A stretch of 8,011 nucleotides of DNA from an uncultured Eubacteriales bacterium (lineage in GTDB: Bacteria > Bacillota > Clostridia > Oscillospirales > Oscillospiraceae), in contig CABSBF010000076.1 in assembly GCA_902475855.1 (NCBI GenBank), positions 1-8,011 on the forward strand, given 5' to 3'. Position 1 is the first letter of the stretch; every line of letters begins with the position of its first letter. Position numbers and translations under genes: made by a program. The notes under the pieces are model-generated. The model made no database searches. It saw only the letters and a list, made by a program, of their open reading frames with translations, and was not told where the DNA came from. Positions 1 to 6,728 of the stretch are shown piece by piece.

Positions 1-41
1 CCGTAACTTTCGGTTCGATAGGTTTTTTGACAGTCTGAAAT

Positions 42-63
42 CCGCCCGTTAAGTGGCGGTTTT
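42..63 (+). terminator. Probable rho-independent terminator of an upstream gene
   Basis: CCGCC (42-46) pairs with GGCGG (55-59) around an 8-base loop. Four T follow at once (60-63), and the next stretch is T-rich (TCTCTTTTT). An A-run before the stem can add weak A-U pairs. It would end a rightward transcript entering from left of the window. The 5-bp core is short, so this is a moderate call. Confidence 0.5.
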
Positions 64-91
64 GTCTCTTTTTCTTGTTCGGATGAATCGG

Positions 92-120
92 TTGGTGTGT
101 GCTCGATCTCATTATATACT
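92..120 (+). promoter_or_regulatory. Promoter-like hexamers in an AT-rich block
   Basis: TTGGTG (92-97) and TATACT (115-120) are 17 bases apart, which fits a sigma-A promoter. The block from about 111 to 136 is almost pure A/T and can also be read as several TATAAT-like boxes on the other strand. No rightward gene follows before 907; a transcript from here would run antisense to the ferritin-like gene. The match may be a by-product of base composition. Confidence 0.22.
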
Positions 121-152
121 ATTATATTATATTAAATGTGCCTGTAGAGAAA

Positions 153-175
153 TTTGAAACCCGTTCCCTGCGGGT
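153..175 (-). terminator. Weak terminator candidate for the ferritin-like gene
   Basis: Read leftward, ACCCG (175-171) pairs with CGGGT (163-159) around a 7-base loop. It is followed by TTCAAATTT, a broken U-rich tract. It lies about 65 bases past the stop codon of the leftward gene at 241. No better hairpin is visible between that stop and the left edge. The stem is only 5 bp and the U-tract is interrupted. Confidence 0.33.
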
Positions 176-240
176 GCAGCCAAAATTCAGAACCGTCCTG
201 TATGGTGCGGCATACTCCATCCCGTAGAAAATTCTTATTA

Positions 241-708
241 TCACCGCTGCCTTCTTAACATCCGGCAGGTCAGCGCATGCAGGCACTGCGCATGGCGGTT
301 TTCCTCCTGCGCCAGACGCAAAAAGAGGCCGCGATGCTCCGGCCAGCGCTCCGCGTCCGCGCGGTAGCGCTCTTCCCCCTTCAGCTCATCGGTAAACTGC
401 GCGCGCAGCCGCTCGCAAAAGTTCCCGGTGCAGCGTGCGGCAGAATCCGGCGTGAAGCACTCCCCGGTATGCAGAAAATACAGCGCCGAAAGCGCCTGCG
501 CGTGCCGCCCCTCCTGCGCCGCAAGCGTGCGCAGCGTACCGGCATATGAGCCGGCGCAGCGCGCCAGCGCAAGATACGTAAGGCGGTCGCTGTTTTCCTC
601 TGTGATCCGTGCGCGAAGCACGGCTTCCAGCGCCGTCTCCGGCTCCCGGCAGGTGCTCCGGACGCGCTCCCACACGGCGCGGACAGCCGCAGTATCATAA
701 GGATCCAT
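241..708 (-). CDS. Small ferritin-like diiron protein
   Basis: A 155-residue, probably cytosolic protein with the ligand spacing of ferritin/rubrerythrin-like four-helix bundles. Helix 1 has an EE pair (E37/E38) followed by D41 and Y45. Helix 2 has ExxH at E66-H69. Helix 3 has another glutamate pair (E112/E113). Helix 4 has ExxH at E136-H139. These are the expected diiron ligands, so I infer iron handling or peroxide/oxygen chemistry; no substrate can be named. There is no rubredoxin CxxC pair, so it is not a full rubrerythrin. It does hold seven cysteines (20, 51, 83, 93, 98, 142, 148), three of them in the helix 2-3 connection. The start at 708 follows AGGAGG with a 7-base gap. An in-frame ATG at 729 would put that site inside the coding region, so I reject it. 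The gene is divergent from the MATE gene. No PerR- or Fur-like box was seen. Confidence 0.72.
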   Translation of the reverse strand: MDPYDTAAVRAVWERVRSTCREPETALEAVLRARITEENSDRLTYLALARCAGSYAGTLRTLAAQEGRHAQALSALYFLHTGECFTPDSAARCTGNFCERLRAQFTDELKGEERYRADAERWPEHRGLFLRLAQEENRHAQCLHALTCRMLRRQR

Positions 709-715
709 ATGTTTT

Positions 716-721
716 CCTCCT
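716..721 (-). promoter_or_regulatory. Ribosome binding site fixing the ferritin-like start
   Basis: On the leftward strand this reads AGGAGG, with seven bases before the ATG at 708-706. It lies downstream of the alternative in-frame ATG (729-727), so only the 708 start can use it. Confidence 0.8.
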
Positions 722-814
722 GTTTTCATTTTCGCCGCCGGGGCAGAAAGCTCCCGGTCTCCCGACAGCCTATGCATTTGCGTCAAAAGTTGTGAAAACA
801 GCCCCTGTTTGCTA

Positions 815-843
815 TTGCTTTCCGGCGAAGATACTGATATAAT
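815..843 (+). promoter_or_regulatory. Sigma-A-type promoter for the MATE-ABC operon
   Basis: TTGCTT (815-820) is followed, after exactly 17 bases, by a perfect TATAAT (838-843). The TG at 835-836 makes an extended -10. Transcription would start near 850, giving a leader of roughly 57 bases before the ATG at 907. It is the only strong rightward promoter in the divergent gap. Confidence 0.7.
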
Positions 844-860
844 AGCGAAATATGGTCTGC

Positions 861-879
861 TTCCGTCACACTGCCGGAA
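861..879. promoter_or_regulatory. Possible operator or leader hairpin upstream of the MATE gene
   Basis: TTCCG (861-865) and CGGAA (875-879) form an inverted repeat with a 9-base spacer. It lies just downstream of the predicted transcription start and about 15 bases before the ribosome binding site. It could be bound by a regulator or form a small RNA stem. Five-base arms occur easily by chance and no regulator gene is in the window. Confidence 0.2.
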
Positions 880-906
880 TGCGGAAATTTCTGTAAGGAG
901 GTTTCT

Positions 907-2340
907 ATGAAAACCGGACTCCGACGGCGATATATCGGCAGCGCCGCTTTTTACAAAATGGTTCTTGCCGTGGCCATCCCCATTATGATTCAGAACGGTA
1001 TCACAAACTTCGTCAGCCTGCTGGACAACATCATGGTCGGGCGCGTCGGCACGGAGCAGATGACCGGCGTATCCATCGTCAATCAGCTCATTTTCGTCTT
1101 TAACCTCGCCATTTTCGGCGCGGTCTCCGGCGCGGGCATCTTCGGCGCGCAGTTTTACGGCAGCGGCGACGAGGAGGGCGTGCGCTGCGCCTTCCGCTTC
1201 AAGCTGTATATCTGTGCGATTCTGACGGCGCTGGGCGTTGCGGTTTTCCTGCTCTTCGGCGACGAGCTCATCCGTCTGTACCTCAAGGGTGAGGGCGACC
1301 CCTCGCAGATCGAGGCCAGCTTCGGCTATGCAAAGCGTTATCTTGCCATTATGCTGCCCGGCTTTGTTCCCTTCGTTGTTGCGCAGTGCTATTCCGGCAC
1401 GCTGCGCGAGTCCAACCGGACGGTGCTGCCCATGGTGGCGGGCATCGTGGGCGTGGCTGTGAACCTGATCTTCAATACCCTGCTGATTTTCGGCTATCTC
1501 GGCTTCCCGAAGCTTGGCTCGGCGGGCGCCGCCATCGCGACCGTGCTGTCTCGTTTTGTCGAGGCTGCCGTCGTGATCATCTTTTCCCACTTTGGCAAGC
1601 GCCGCTGCTCCTTCTTCCGCGGCGTGTACCGCACGCTGTACATCCCGAAGCACCTGGTGCTCCAGATCGGCAGAAAAACGCTGCCGCTCATGCTCAATGA
1701 GGCGCTCTGGGCCACGGGCATGGCGCTGCTGTCGCAGTGCTACTCCCTGCGCGGTTATGACGTTGTCACCGCCTGCAACATCGCCTCTACCATCGCCAAT
1801 GTCTTCAATGTCGCCTTCCTCGCCATGGGCAACGCCGTCGGCATCATCGTCGGCCAGCTTCTCGGCGCGGACAAGATGGACGAAGCCGTGGACACCGACC
1901 GCAAACTCATCGTCTTTTCCGTGGCGATCTGCGTGCTGATCGGCGGAATTATGGCGCTGGTCGCACCGCTGTTCCCGCAGATCTACAATACGACCGACCA
2001 TGTGCGCGATCTTGCAACGGCTTTCATCATCATCTGCGCGCTGTGTATGCCGATCAACGCCCTGGCAAACGCCTGCTACTTTACCCTGCGTTCCGGCGGC
2101 AAGACCCTGATCACTTTCTTCTTCGACAGCTTCTACGTGTGCGTTTTCACCTCTCCCCTGGCCTTTGCACTGGCCAACTTCACGGAGCTGCCCATCATTC
2201 CGCTGTACCTTTTCTGTCAGCTCGCGGACATCGGCAAGTGCGTTGTCGGACTGATTTTCATTAAAAAGGGAATCTGGATCCAAAACATCGTGCAGAAGGA
2301 ATCAACTCATGAAAAACACACAATACTACCAAAAGCATAG
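907..2340 (+). CDS. MATE family multidrug/sodium-type efflux transporter
   Basis: A 477-residue integral membrane protein with about twelve hydrophobic segments in two related halves of six, the normal MATE (NorM/DinF/MepA-type) length and layout. The N-terminal half has the family pattern: a proline-containing helix (IPIMIQ, about 24-29), then LDNIMVGRVG (39-48) and GAQFYGSGD (80-88). The second half repeats it with LPLMLNEALWATG (259-271) and AVGIIVGQLLGA (310-321). The family exports cationic drugs or metabolites in exchange for Na+ or H+; the substrate here cannot be told. The start at 907 has AAGGAGG ending 6 bases upstream and is preceded by an extended -10 promoter. The last 32 bases overlap the ABC gene, so translation is probably coupled. 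The C-terminal tail past about residue 455 is polar and lies in the overlap. Confidence 0.93.
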   Translation: MKTGLRRRYIGSAAFYKMVLAVAIPIMIQNGITNFVSLLDNIMVGRVGTEQMTGVSIVNQLIFVFNLAIFGAVSGAGIFGAQFYGSGDEEGVRCAFRFKLYICAILTALGVAVFLLFGDELIRLYLKGEGDPSQIEASFGYAKRYLAIMLPGFVPFVVAQCYSGTLRESNRTVLPMVAGIVGVAVNLIFNTLLIFGYLGFPKLGSAGAAIATVLSRFVEAAVVIIFSHFGKRRCSFFRGVYRTLYIPKHLVLQIGRKTLPLMLNEALWATGMALLSQCYSLRGYDVVTACNIASTIANVFNVAFLAMGNAVGIIVGQLLGADKMDEAVDTDRKLIVFSVAICVLIGGIMALVAPLFPQIYNTTDHVRDLATAFIIICALCMPINALANACYFTLRSGGKTLITFFFDSFYVCVFTSPLAFALANFTELPIIPLYLFCQLADIGKCVVGLIFIKKGIWIQNIVQKESTHEKHTILPKA

Positions 2341-4060
2341 CCTTCTCCGCATTTTTCTCTCCTACTTCCGGCCGCACATGGGGCTGTTCACGCTGGATAT
2401 CCTCTGTGCCGCCGTCGCCTCCGCGGTCGATCTGACCTTCCCGCTGCTGTCGCGGCGGGCGATCAACCAGATGCTCCCGGCGGGCGCCTTCCGCACTTTT
2501 TTCCTTGTCATGGGCATTCTGGGCGTGGCCTACCTCATCCGGGGCTTCCTCTACTTCATCATCGGCTACTGGGGCCACACCTTTGGCATCCGCGTCGAGG
2601 CGGACATCCGCCGCGACCTGTTCCGGCATATGCAGACCCTCGGCTATGACTACTACGACCGCAACCGCACCGGCCAGCTCATGAGCCGCCTGACGAGCGA
2701 CCTGTTTGAGATCACGGAGCTGGCGCACCACGGCCCGGAGGATCTGATCATCTCCATTCTGACCATTTTCGGTTCTCTGGTCGTGATGTTCACGATTGAG
2801 TGGCGGCTGGCGCTGGTCATCGTGATTATCCTGCCCATTCTGCTTTTGGTACTCATTCTGCGGCGGCGGAAAATGAGCGCCGTGTCGAAAAATGTCAAGG
2901 CGCGCACCGCAGCCATCAACGCCGAGATCGAATCCTCCCTCTCCGGCATCCGCACGGCCAAAGCCTTTGCCAATGAGGAGGTCGAGCTGGAGAAGTTCGA
3001 CCGTGCAAACGACCGCTTCAAGGTCTCCAAACGGGAATTCCACAAGGAAATGGGCATCTTCAACGGCTCTCTGGAGTTCTTCATGTCCATTCTCTCCGTG
3101 GCGGTCGTCGCGGTGGGCGGCGCGCTTATCATGCAGGACCGCATGGAGCTGGTGGATCTGTTCACCTTCACGCTGTATATCAGCACCTTTACCAATCCCG
3201 TGCGCAAGCTGGTCAACTTTGCGGAGATGTTCGCCAACGGCTTTGCCGGCCTGAACCGCTTTGCCGAGCTGATGCGCACCGAGCCCTCCCTTCAGGACGC
3301 GCCGGATGCGGCAGAGCTGAAAAACGTCCGCGGCGCGATCGACGCCGAGCACGTGGACTTCGCCTACGACGGCGAGCTGGATGTCCTGAATGACGTCAGT
3401 CTGCACGTCGCGCCCGGTGAGACGGTCGCCATCGTCGGCCCCTCCGGCGGCGGCAAGAGCACGCTCTGCCGCCTCATTCCCCGCTTTTACGATGTGACAG
3501 GCGGCGACATCCGCATCGACGGCCTCGATGTGCGCGCCGTCACGCAGGAATCCCTGCATCACGCCATCGGCGTCGTGCAGCAGGACGTGTTCCTCTTTGC
3601 CGATACCATCGGAAACAACATTCGCTACGGCAAGCCCGACGCGACGATGGAGGAAGTCATAGAGGCGGCCAAGCGCGCGGAGATCTACGACGACATCATG
3701 CAGATGCCGGACGGCTTCGACACCTATGTCGGCGAGCGCGGCACACTTCTCTCGGGCGGGCAGAAGCAGCGCGTGAGCATCGCGCGTATTTTCCTCAAGA
3801 ATCCTCCCATCCTGATTCTGGATGAGGCCACCAGCGCACTGGACAGCGTGACGGAGTCGAAAATCCAGTCCGCACTGGACGCGCTGGCCGTCGGCCGCAC
3901 AACGCTCATCATCGCGCACCGGCTGTCCACCATCCGCAGCGCCTCGCGAATTCTGGTCGTCAGCGGCGGCAGAATCGTCGAGCAGGGCACGCACGAGGAG
4001 CTGATGGCACGCGGCGGCCTGTACGCCGAGCTGCGCAAAACACAGAATTTATCTGCCTGA
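2309..4060 (+). CDS. ABC exporter half-transporter (membrane and ATPase domains fused)
   Basis: A 583-residue protein with an N-terminal six-helix exporter membrane domain (about 18-310) and a C-terminal nucleotide-binding domain (about 340-583), the standard layout of BmrA/MsbA/LmrA-type exporters, which act as dimers. The ATPase motifs are complete: A-loop Tyr353, Walker A GPSGGGKST (377-385), Q-loop Gln425, signature LSGGQ (481-485), Walker B ILILDE (501-506) with Glu506, and H-loop His537. Both ATP sites of a homodimer should therefore be active. Only one half-transporter is present, so a homodimer is likely unless a partner lies elsewhere. It could export drugs, lipids or peptides; there is no peptidase domain and no adjacent peptide gene. 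Its ATG lies inside the end of the MATE gene, with GAAGGA 8 bases upstream. No clear terminator follows. Confidence 0.93.
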   Translation: MKNTQYYQKHSLLRIFLSYFRPHMGLFTLDILCAAVASAVDLTFPLLSRRAINQMLPAGAFRTFFLVMGILGVAYLIRGFLYFIIGYWGHTFGIRVEADIRRDLFRHMQTLGYDYYDRNRTGQLMSRLTSDLFEITELAHHGPEDLIISILTIFGSLVVMFTIEWRLALVIVIILPILLLVLILRRRKMSAVSKNVKARTAAINAEIESSLSGIRTAKAFANEEVELEKFDRANDRFKVSKREFHKEMGIFNGSLEFFMSILSVAVVAVGGALIMQDRMELVDLFTFTLYISTFTNPVRKLVNFAEMFANGFAGLNRFAELMRTEPSLQDAPDAAELKNVRGAIDAEHVDFAYDGELDVLNDVSLHVAPGETVAIVGPSGGGKSTLCRLIPRFYDVTGGDIRIDGLDVRAVTQESLHHAIGVVQQDVFLFADTIGNNIRYGKPDATMEEVIEAAKRAEIYDDIMQMPDGFDTYVGERGTLLSGGQKQRVSIARIFLKNPPILILDEATSALDSVTESKIQSALDALAVGRTTLIIAHRLSTIRSASRILVVSGGRIVEQGTHEELMARGGLYAELRKTQNLSA

Positions 4061-4092
4061 CGCGCGAGAATCAGCGAAAAAGGAATATTTAC

Positions 4093-4121
4093 TTGCTTTT
4101 TTGATAAATTGTGTGTATAAT
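4093..4121 (+). promoter_or_regulatory. Sigma-A-type promoter for the amino-sugar unit
   Basis: TTGCTT (4093-4098) and a perfect TATAAT (4116-4121) are 17 bases apart. The -35 hexamer and spacing are the same as at the MATE promoter. The start point would be near 4128, leaving a leader of about 65 bases before the TTG at 4193. The AT-rich stretch stands out sharply from the GC-rich coding DNA on both sides. Confidence 0.72.
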
Positions 4122-4174
4122 TACAAACAATCCACACCGGGCTGCTGCCCAGCGCATAGACTAAGAAAAACCAT

Positions 4175-4182
4175 AGAGAGGA
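4175..4182 (+). promoter_or_regulatory. Ribosome binding site supporting the TTG start of nahK
   Basis: AGAGAGGA lies 10 bases before the TTG at 4193. An in-frame stop at 4157-4159 blocks any longer reading, and no ATG or GTG lies between that stop and the TTG. The ATG at 4182-4184 is in another frame and reaches a stop after four codons. The next in-frame ATG is codon 31, past the conserved GSGHIN segment. Confidence 0.6.
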
Positions 4183-4192
4183 TGATTCCGTT

Positions 4193-5269
4193 TTGACCAA
4201 CTGTGCAAAATCGGCAATCCGACATTTTCAGATCAAAGGAACGCCCGTAAGCTGCTCCGAATACGGCAGTGGTCACATCAACATGACCTTCCGGGTTCAG
4301 ACCGACAGCGGAGACGCTTATATTCTACAGCGCATCAACCAGTATGTATTCACCGACCCCAAGGCGGTCATGGAAAACGTCGGCGCGGTGACGGAATATC
4401 TCCGCACCCGCGTCAGCGACCCCAGCGAGATCCTGCACTTTGTTCTTTCCGATTCCGGTTCCTATTATTTTGTGGATACGGCGGGCGAATACTGGCGCTG
4501 CTACGAATTCGCCGATGGTATCTGCCTGGATCTGCCGGAATCCGACAAGGATTTTTACGAAAGCGCCATTGCCTTCGGCCGCTTTCAGGAGATGCTGCGC
4601 GATTTCCCCGCAGAAACGCTGCATGAAACCATTCCCCTGTTCCACAACACCGTCAACCGCTACCGCCTGTTCCGCGAGGCCGTCCAGGCCGACCGCGCCG
4701 GGCGCGCCGCCGGTGTGCAGGAGGACATCGCCTTCCTGCTGGCCCGCGAAACCGAGGGCGGCACGATTTGCCGTCTGCTCGATGACGGCGAACTTCCCCT
4801 GCGCGTGACGCACAACGACACCAAGCTCAACAATGTCCTGCTCGACTGCAAGACACACGAGGCGCTGTGCGTGCTGGATCTGGACACCGTCATGCCCGGC
4901 TCCTCGCTCTACGACTACGGCGACTCCATCCGCTTCGGCGCGGCAACCGCTCCGGAGGATGAAAAGAATCTGGAAAAGATGGAGCTCAACCTGCATCTGT
5001 TCCGGGTGTACACCTCCGGCTATCTTGCCGCCTGTCCGAGCCTGACGGCCAAGGAGCGCGAGCTGCTGCCCTTCGGTGCAAAGATCATGACGCTGGAGCT
5101 GGCCACCCGCTTCCTCGCCGACTATCTCGACGGCGACCGCTATTTCAAGATTGCCTACCCCGAGCACAACCTCGTCCGCGCCCGTGCGCAGATGAAGCTC
5201 GTGGCGGATATGGAGAAAAAGTGGGATGAAATGCAGAAAATCATTGCGGAAGAAACCGCTCAAAAATAA
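4193..5269 (+). CDS. nahK: N-acetylhexosamine 1-kinase
   Basis: A 358-residue cytosolic kinase of the APH-like phosphotransferase fold, matching from memory the bifidobacterial NahK (LnpB) in length and conserved blocks. These blocks are YGSGHIN (24-30), the catalytic loop RVTHNDTKLNN (204-214, with H207, D209 and N214 as HxDxxxxN), the metal-binding LDLDTVMPG (228-236), YGDSIRFGA (242-250), RFLADYLDGD (306-315) and YPEHNLVR (322-329). In bifidobacteria the enzyme phosphorylates GlcNAc and GalNAc at C1 with ATP during use of lacto-N-biose and galacto-N-biose; I infer the same reaction here. It starts with TTG. It is first in its unit, behind its own promoter, and the next gene begins 12 bases after its stop. 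No lacto-N-biose phosphorylase or GalT/GalE gene is in view, so the source of the sugar is open. A related phosphotransferase with another sugar substrate is possible but less likely. Confidence 0.88.
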   Translation: MTNCAKSAIRHFQIKGTPVSCSEYGSGHINMTFRVQTDSGDAYILQRINQYVFTDPKAVMENVGAVTEYLRTRVSDPSEILHFVLSDSGSYYFVDTAGEYWRCYEFADGICLDLPESDKDFYESAIAFGRFQEMLRDFPAETLHETIPLFHNTVNRYRLFREAVQADRAGRAAGVQEDIAFLLARETEGGTICRLLDDGELPLRVTHNDTKLNNVLLDCKTHEALCVLDLDTVMPGSSLYDYGDSIRFGAATAPEDEKNLEKMELNLHLFRVYTSGYLAACPSLTAKERELLPFGAKIMTLELATRFLADYLDGDRYFKIAYPEHNLVRARAQMKLVADMEKKWDEMQKIIAEETAQK

Positions 5270-5281
5270 CGGAGGAATACC

Positions 5282-6664
5282 ATGAATTATCTGGGAATCG
5301 ACTATTCGGTCAAACATCTTCCGGCGCTGGATCCGGACTTTATCCCCTTCGGCGTCTGGCTCGACGCCTATGAAAAGGGCGCTGAAAAGCCCCTGACCAT
5401 CGCGCTGGAGCGCGACCGCGGCCAGATCGCCGTCCGCCATACAAAGATCCACGGCACGCCGGAGCTGGCGGAGGCCGATTACCGCTTTGTCGAGCGCTAT
5501 GTCAAGTTCCTGCTGTGGTCCATCGGCGGCTTCCGCATCTGGATCGGCGGCGACAGCGCTCTGGCGCAGCGGCTGCAAAAGGCCTATACGCTCGAGGGTG
5601 AGCGCAAGTTCGACGTGCAGTTCATGCAGGACGTGTATGAGGTTCCCTTCGAGGTCATCGACTGCAAGCCGGAGGAATGCCCGAAGGAGAACGAATCCTC
5701 CGTTTCCATCGGCGGCCACATGGAAGGCTGCCGCATCGGCTTCGATGCAGGCGGCTCGGACCGCAAGGTTTCTGCCGTCATCGACGGTAAGACCGTCTAT
5801 TCCGAGGAGGTCGTCTGGCACCCCAAGAAGGAATCCGATCCGCAGTATCATTTTGACGGCATTGTCTCCGCCTTCCGCACGGCGGCGTCCAAAATGCCGC
5901 GCGTGGACGGCATTGGCGTGTCCTCCGCAGGCGTTTTCATCGGCAACAGCCCGATGGTTTCTTCCCTCTTTATCAAGGTTCCGCGCGAAAAGCGCGATCT
6001 GGTCAAGACCATCTACGACCGTGCGGCGCGCGAGCTGGGCGATGTGCCCATCGTAGTAGCCAACGACGGCGACGTGACCGCGCTGGCCGGCGCCATGGGT
6101 CTGGAGTGCGGCTCCGTCATGGGCATCGCCATGGGTACGAGCGAGGCGGTCGGCTATGTGGATGCGGACGGCAATGTCCTCGGCTGGCTCAACGAGCTTG
6201 CCTTCGCGCCGGTCGATCTCTTTGAAGGTGCACTGGTCGATGAGTGGTCCACGGACGTCGGCGTCGGCTGCAAGTATTTCTCTCAGGACGCCGTCATCAA
6301 GCTGGCGCCCCGCGCGGGCATCGAGCTGGACGAGAGCCTGACCCCGGCGGAGAAGCTCAAGGCCGTACAGGAACTGATGGCGCAGGGCGACCCCCGCGCA
6401 AGGGAGATCTACGAGTCCATCGGCGTATACCTTGCGCACACCATGAAGCTCTACTGCCGCTTCTATGATGTACATCACATGATCGTCCTCGGCCGCGTCA
6501 TGTCCGGCGAGGGCGGAAGCGTCATTCTTGACACCTGCCTGCACGTCATGCAGGAGGAAGCTCCGGAGCTGGCCGCCAAGGTACGCGTCATGCTTCCGGA
6601 CGAAAAGACCCGCCGCGTCGGCCAGTCTGTTGCCGCCGCCAGCCTGCCGGAGTGCAGAAAGTAG
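5282..6664 (+). CDS. Atypical ROK-like ASKHA kinase with N-terminal extension
   Basis: A 460-residue cytosolic protein. From about residue 150 it shows an ASKHA/ROK-type core: phosphate-1 loop GFDAGGSDRK (153-162), a strand-turn GIGVSSAGV (210-218), the ROK-like catalytic stretch VVANDGDVTAL (258-268, with D262 as likely base), phosphate-2 loop GIAMGTSEAVGY (281-292) and a C-terminal IVLGRVMSGEGG (401-412) where ROK proteins have their GGG adenosine motif. The ROK zinc motif CxCGxxGCxE is absent; NELAFAPVDLFEG (304-316) occupies the region. ROK kinases are usually about 300 residues; this one has about 145 extra N-terminal residues without a helix-turn-helix, including RIWIGGDSALAQRL (85-98). 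Its ribosome binding site GGAGGA is 5 bases before the ATG and 12 bases separate it from nahK, so co-expression is nearly certain. A HexNAc 6-kinase feeding NagA would fit the context, but this is inference; a sugar sensor is also possible. Confidence 0.75.
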   Translation: MNYLGIDYSVKHLPALDPDFIPFGVWLDAYEKGAEKPLTIALERDRGQIAVRHTKIHGTPELAEADYRFVERYVKFLLWSIGGFRIWIGGDSALAQRLQKAYTLEGERKFDVQFMQDVYEVPFEVIDCKPEECPKENESSVSIGGHMEGCRIGFDAGGSDRKVSAVIDGKTVYSEEVVWHPKKESDPQYHFDGIVSAFRTAASKMPRVDGIGVSSAGVFIGNSPMVSSLFIKVPREKRDLVKTIYDRAARELGDVPIVVANDGDVTALAGAMGLECGSVMGIAMGTSEAVGYVDADGNVLGWLNELAFAPVDLFEGALVDEWSTDVGVGCKYFSQDAVIKLAPRAGIELDESLTPAEKLKAVQELMAQGDPRAREIYESIGVYLAHTMKLYCRFYDVHHMIVLGRVMSGEGGSVILDTCLHVMQEEAPELAAKVRVMLPDEKTRRVGQSVAAASLPECRK

Positions 6665-6672
6665 TATGACCC

Positions 6673-6712
6673 GATCCGCGGGGCTTTGCCCAGCCCTGCG
6701 GATCCGTTTTTT
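6673..6712 (+). terminator. Strong rho-independent terminator between the ROK-like gene and nagA
   Basis: GATCCGCGGGGCT (6673-6685) pairs with AGCCCTGCGGATC (6692-6704) as a 13-bp stem with one G-U pair and a 6-base loop. After CG comes a run of six T (6707-6712). It starts 9 bases after the stop of the ROK-like gene and ends only 16 bases before the nagA ATG, five bases before its Shine-Dalgarno site. It should end or sharply reduce transcription of the nahK unit before nagA. Confidence 0.85.
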
Positions 6713-6728
6713 ATCACGGAGGAAAGCT

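Noticed and set aside
1..52. C-terminal tail of an upstream gene, or a tRNA T-arm at GGTTCGATA
   Set aside because: Two frames stay open for a few codons to stops at 36-38 and 50-52, too short to support; the GGTTCGATA lacks a pairing 5-bp stem, so it is not a tRNA arm.
709..2283. Long leftward reading frame in line with the ferritin-like gene and antisense to the MATE gene
   Set aside because: Its upstream part is low-complexity, rich in Asp/Glu/His/Arg/Gln and mirrors the MATE codons; the real start with AGGAGG is at 708.
2261..3994. 577-codon leftward frame antisense to the ABC exporter
   Set aside because: It is a shadow produced by GC-biased third codon positions; the ABC protein on the other strand has every expected motif.
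4061..4102. Terminator after the ABC gene (AAAAAG at 4077-4082 with CTTTTT at 4096-4101)
   Set aside because: The stem would be nearly all A-U with a 13-base loop, and the T-run is better explained as part of the nahK promoter region.
4139..4150. GGGC-TGCT-GCCC hairpin in the nahK leader
   Set aside because: A 4-bp stem alone is too small to call a riboswitch or attenuator, and no other conserved RNA element was recognised.
6528..6728. Upstream extension of nagA to 6528
   Set aside because: The added residues overlap the ROK-like gene in another frame and run through the terminator; the 6729 ATG has its own GGAGG site and matches the NagA length.
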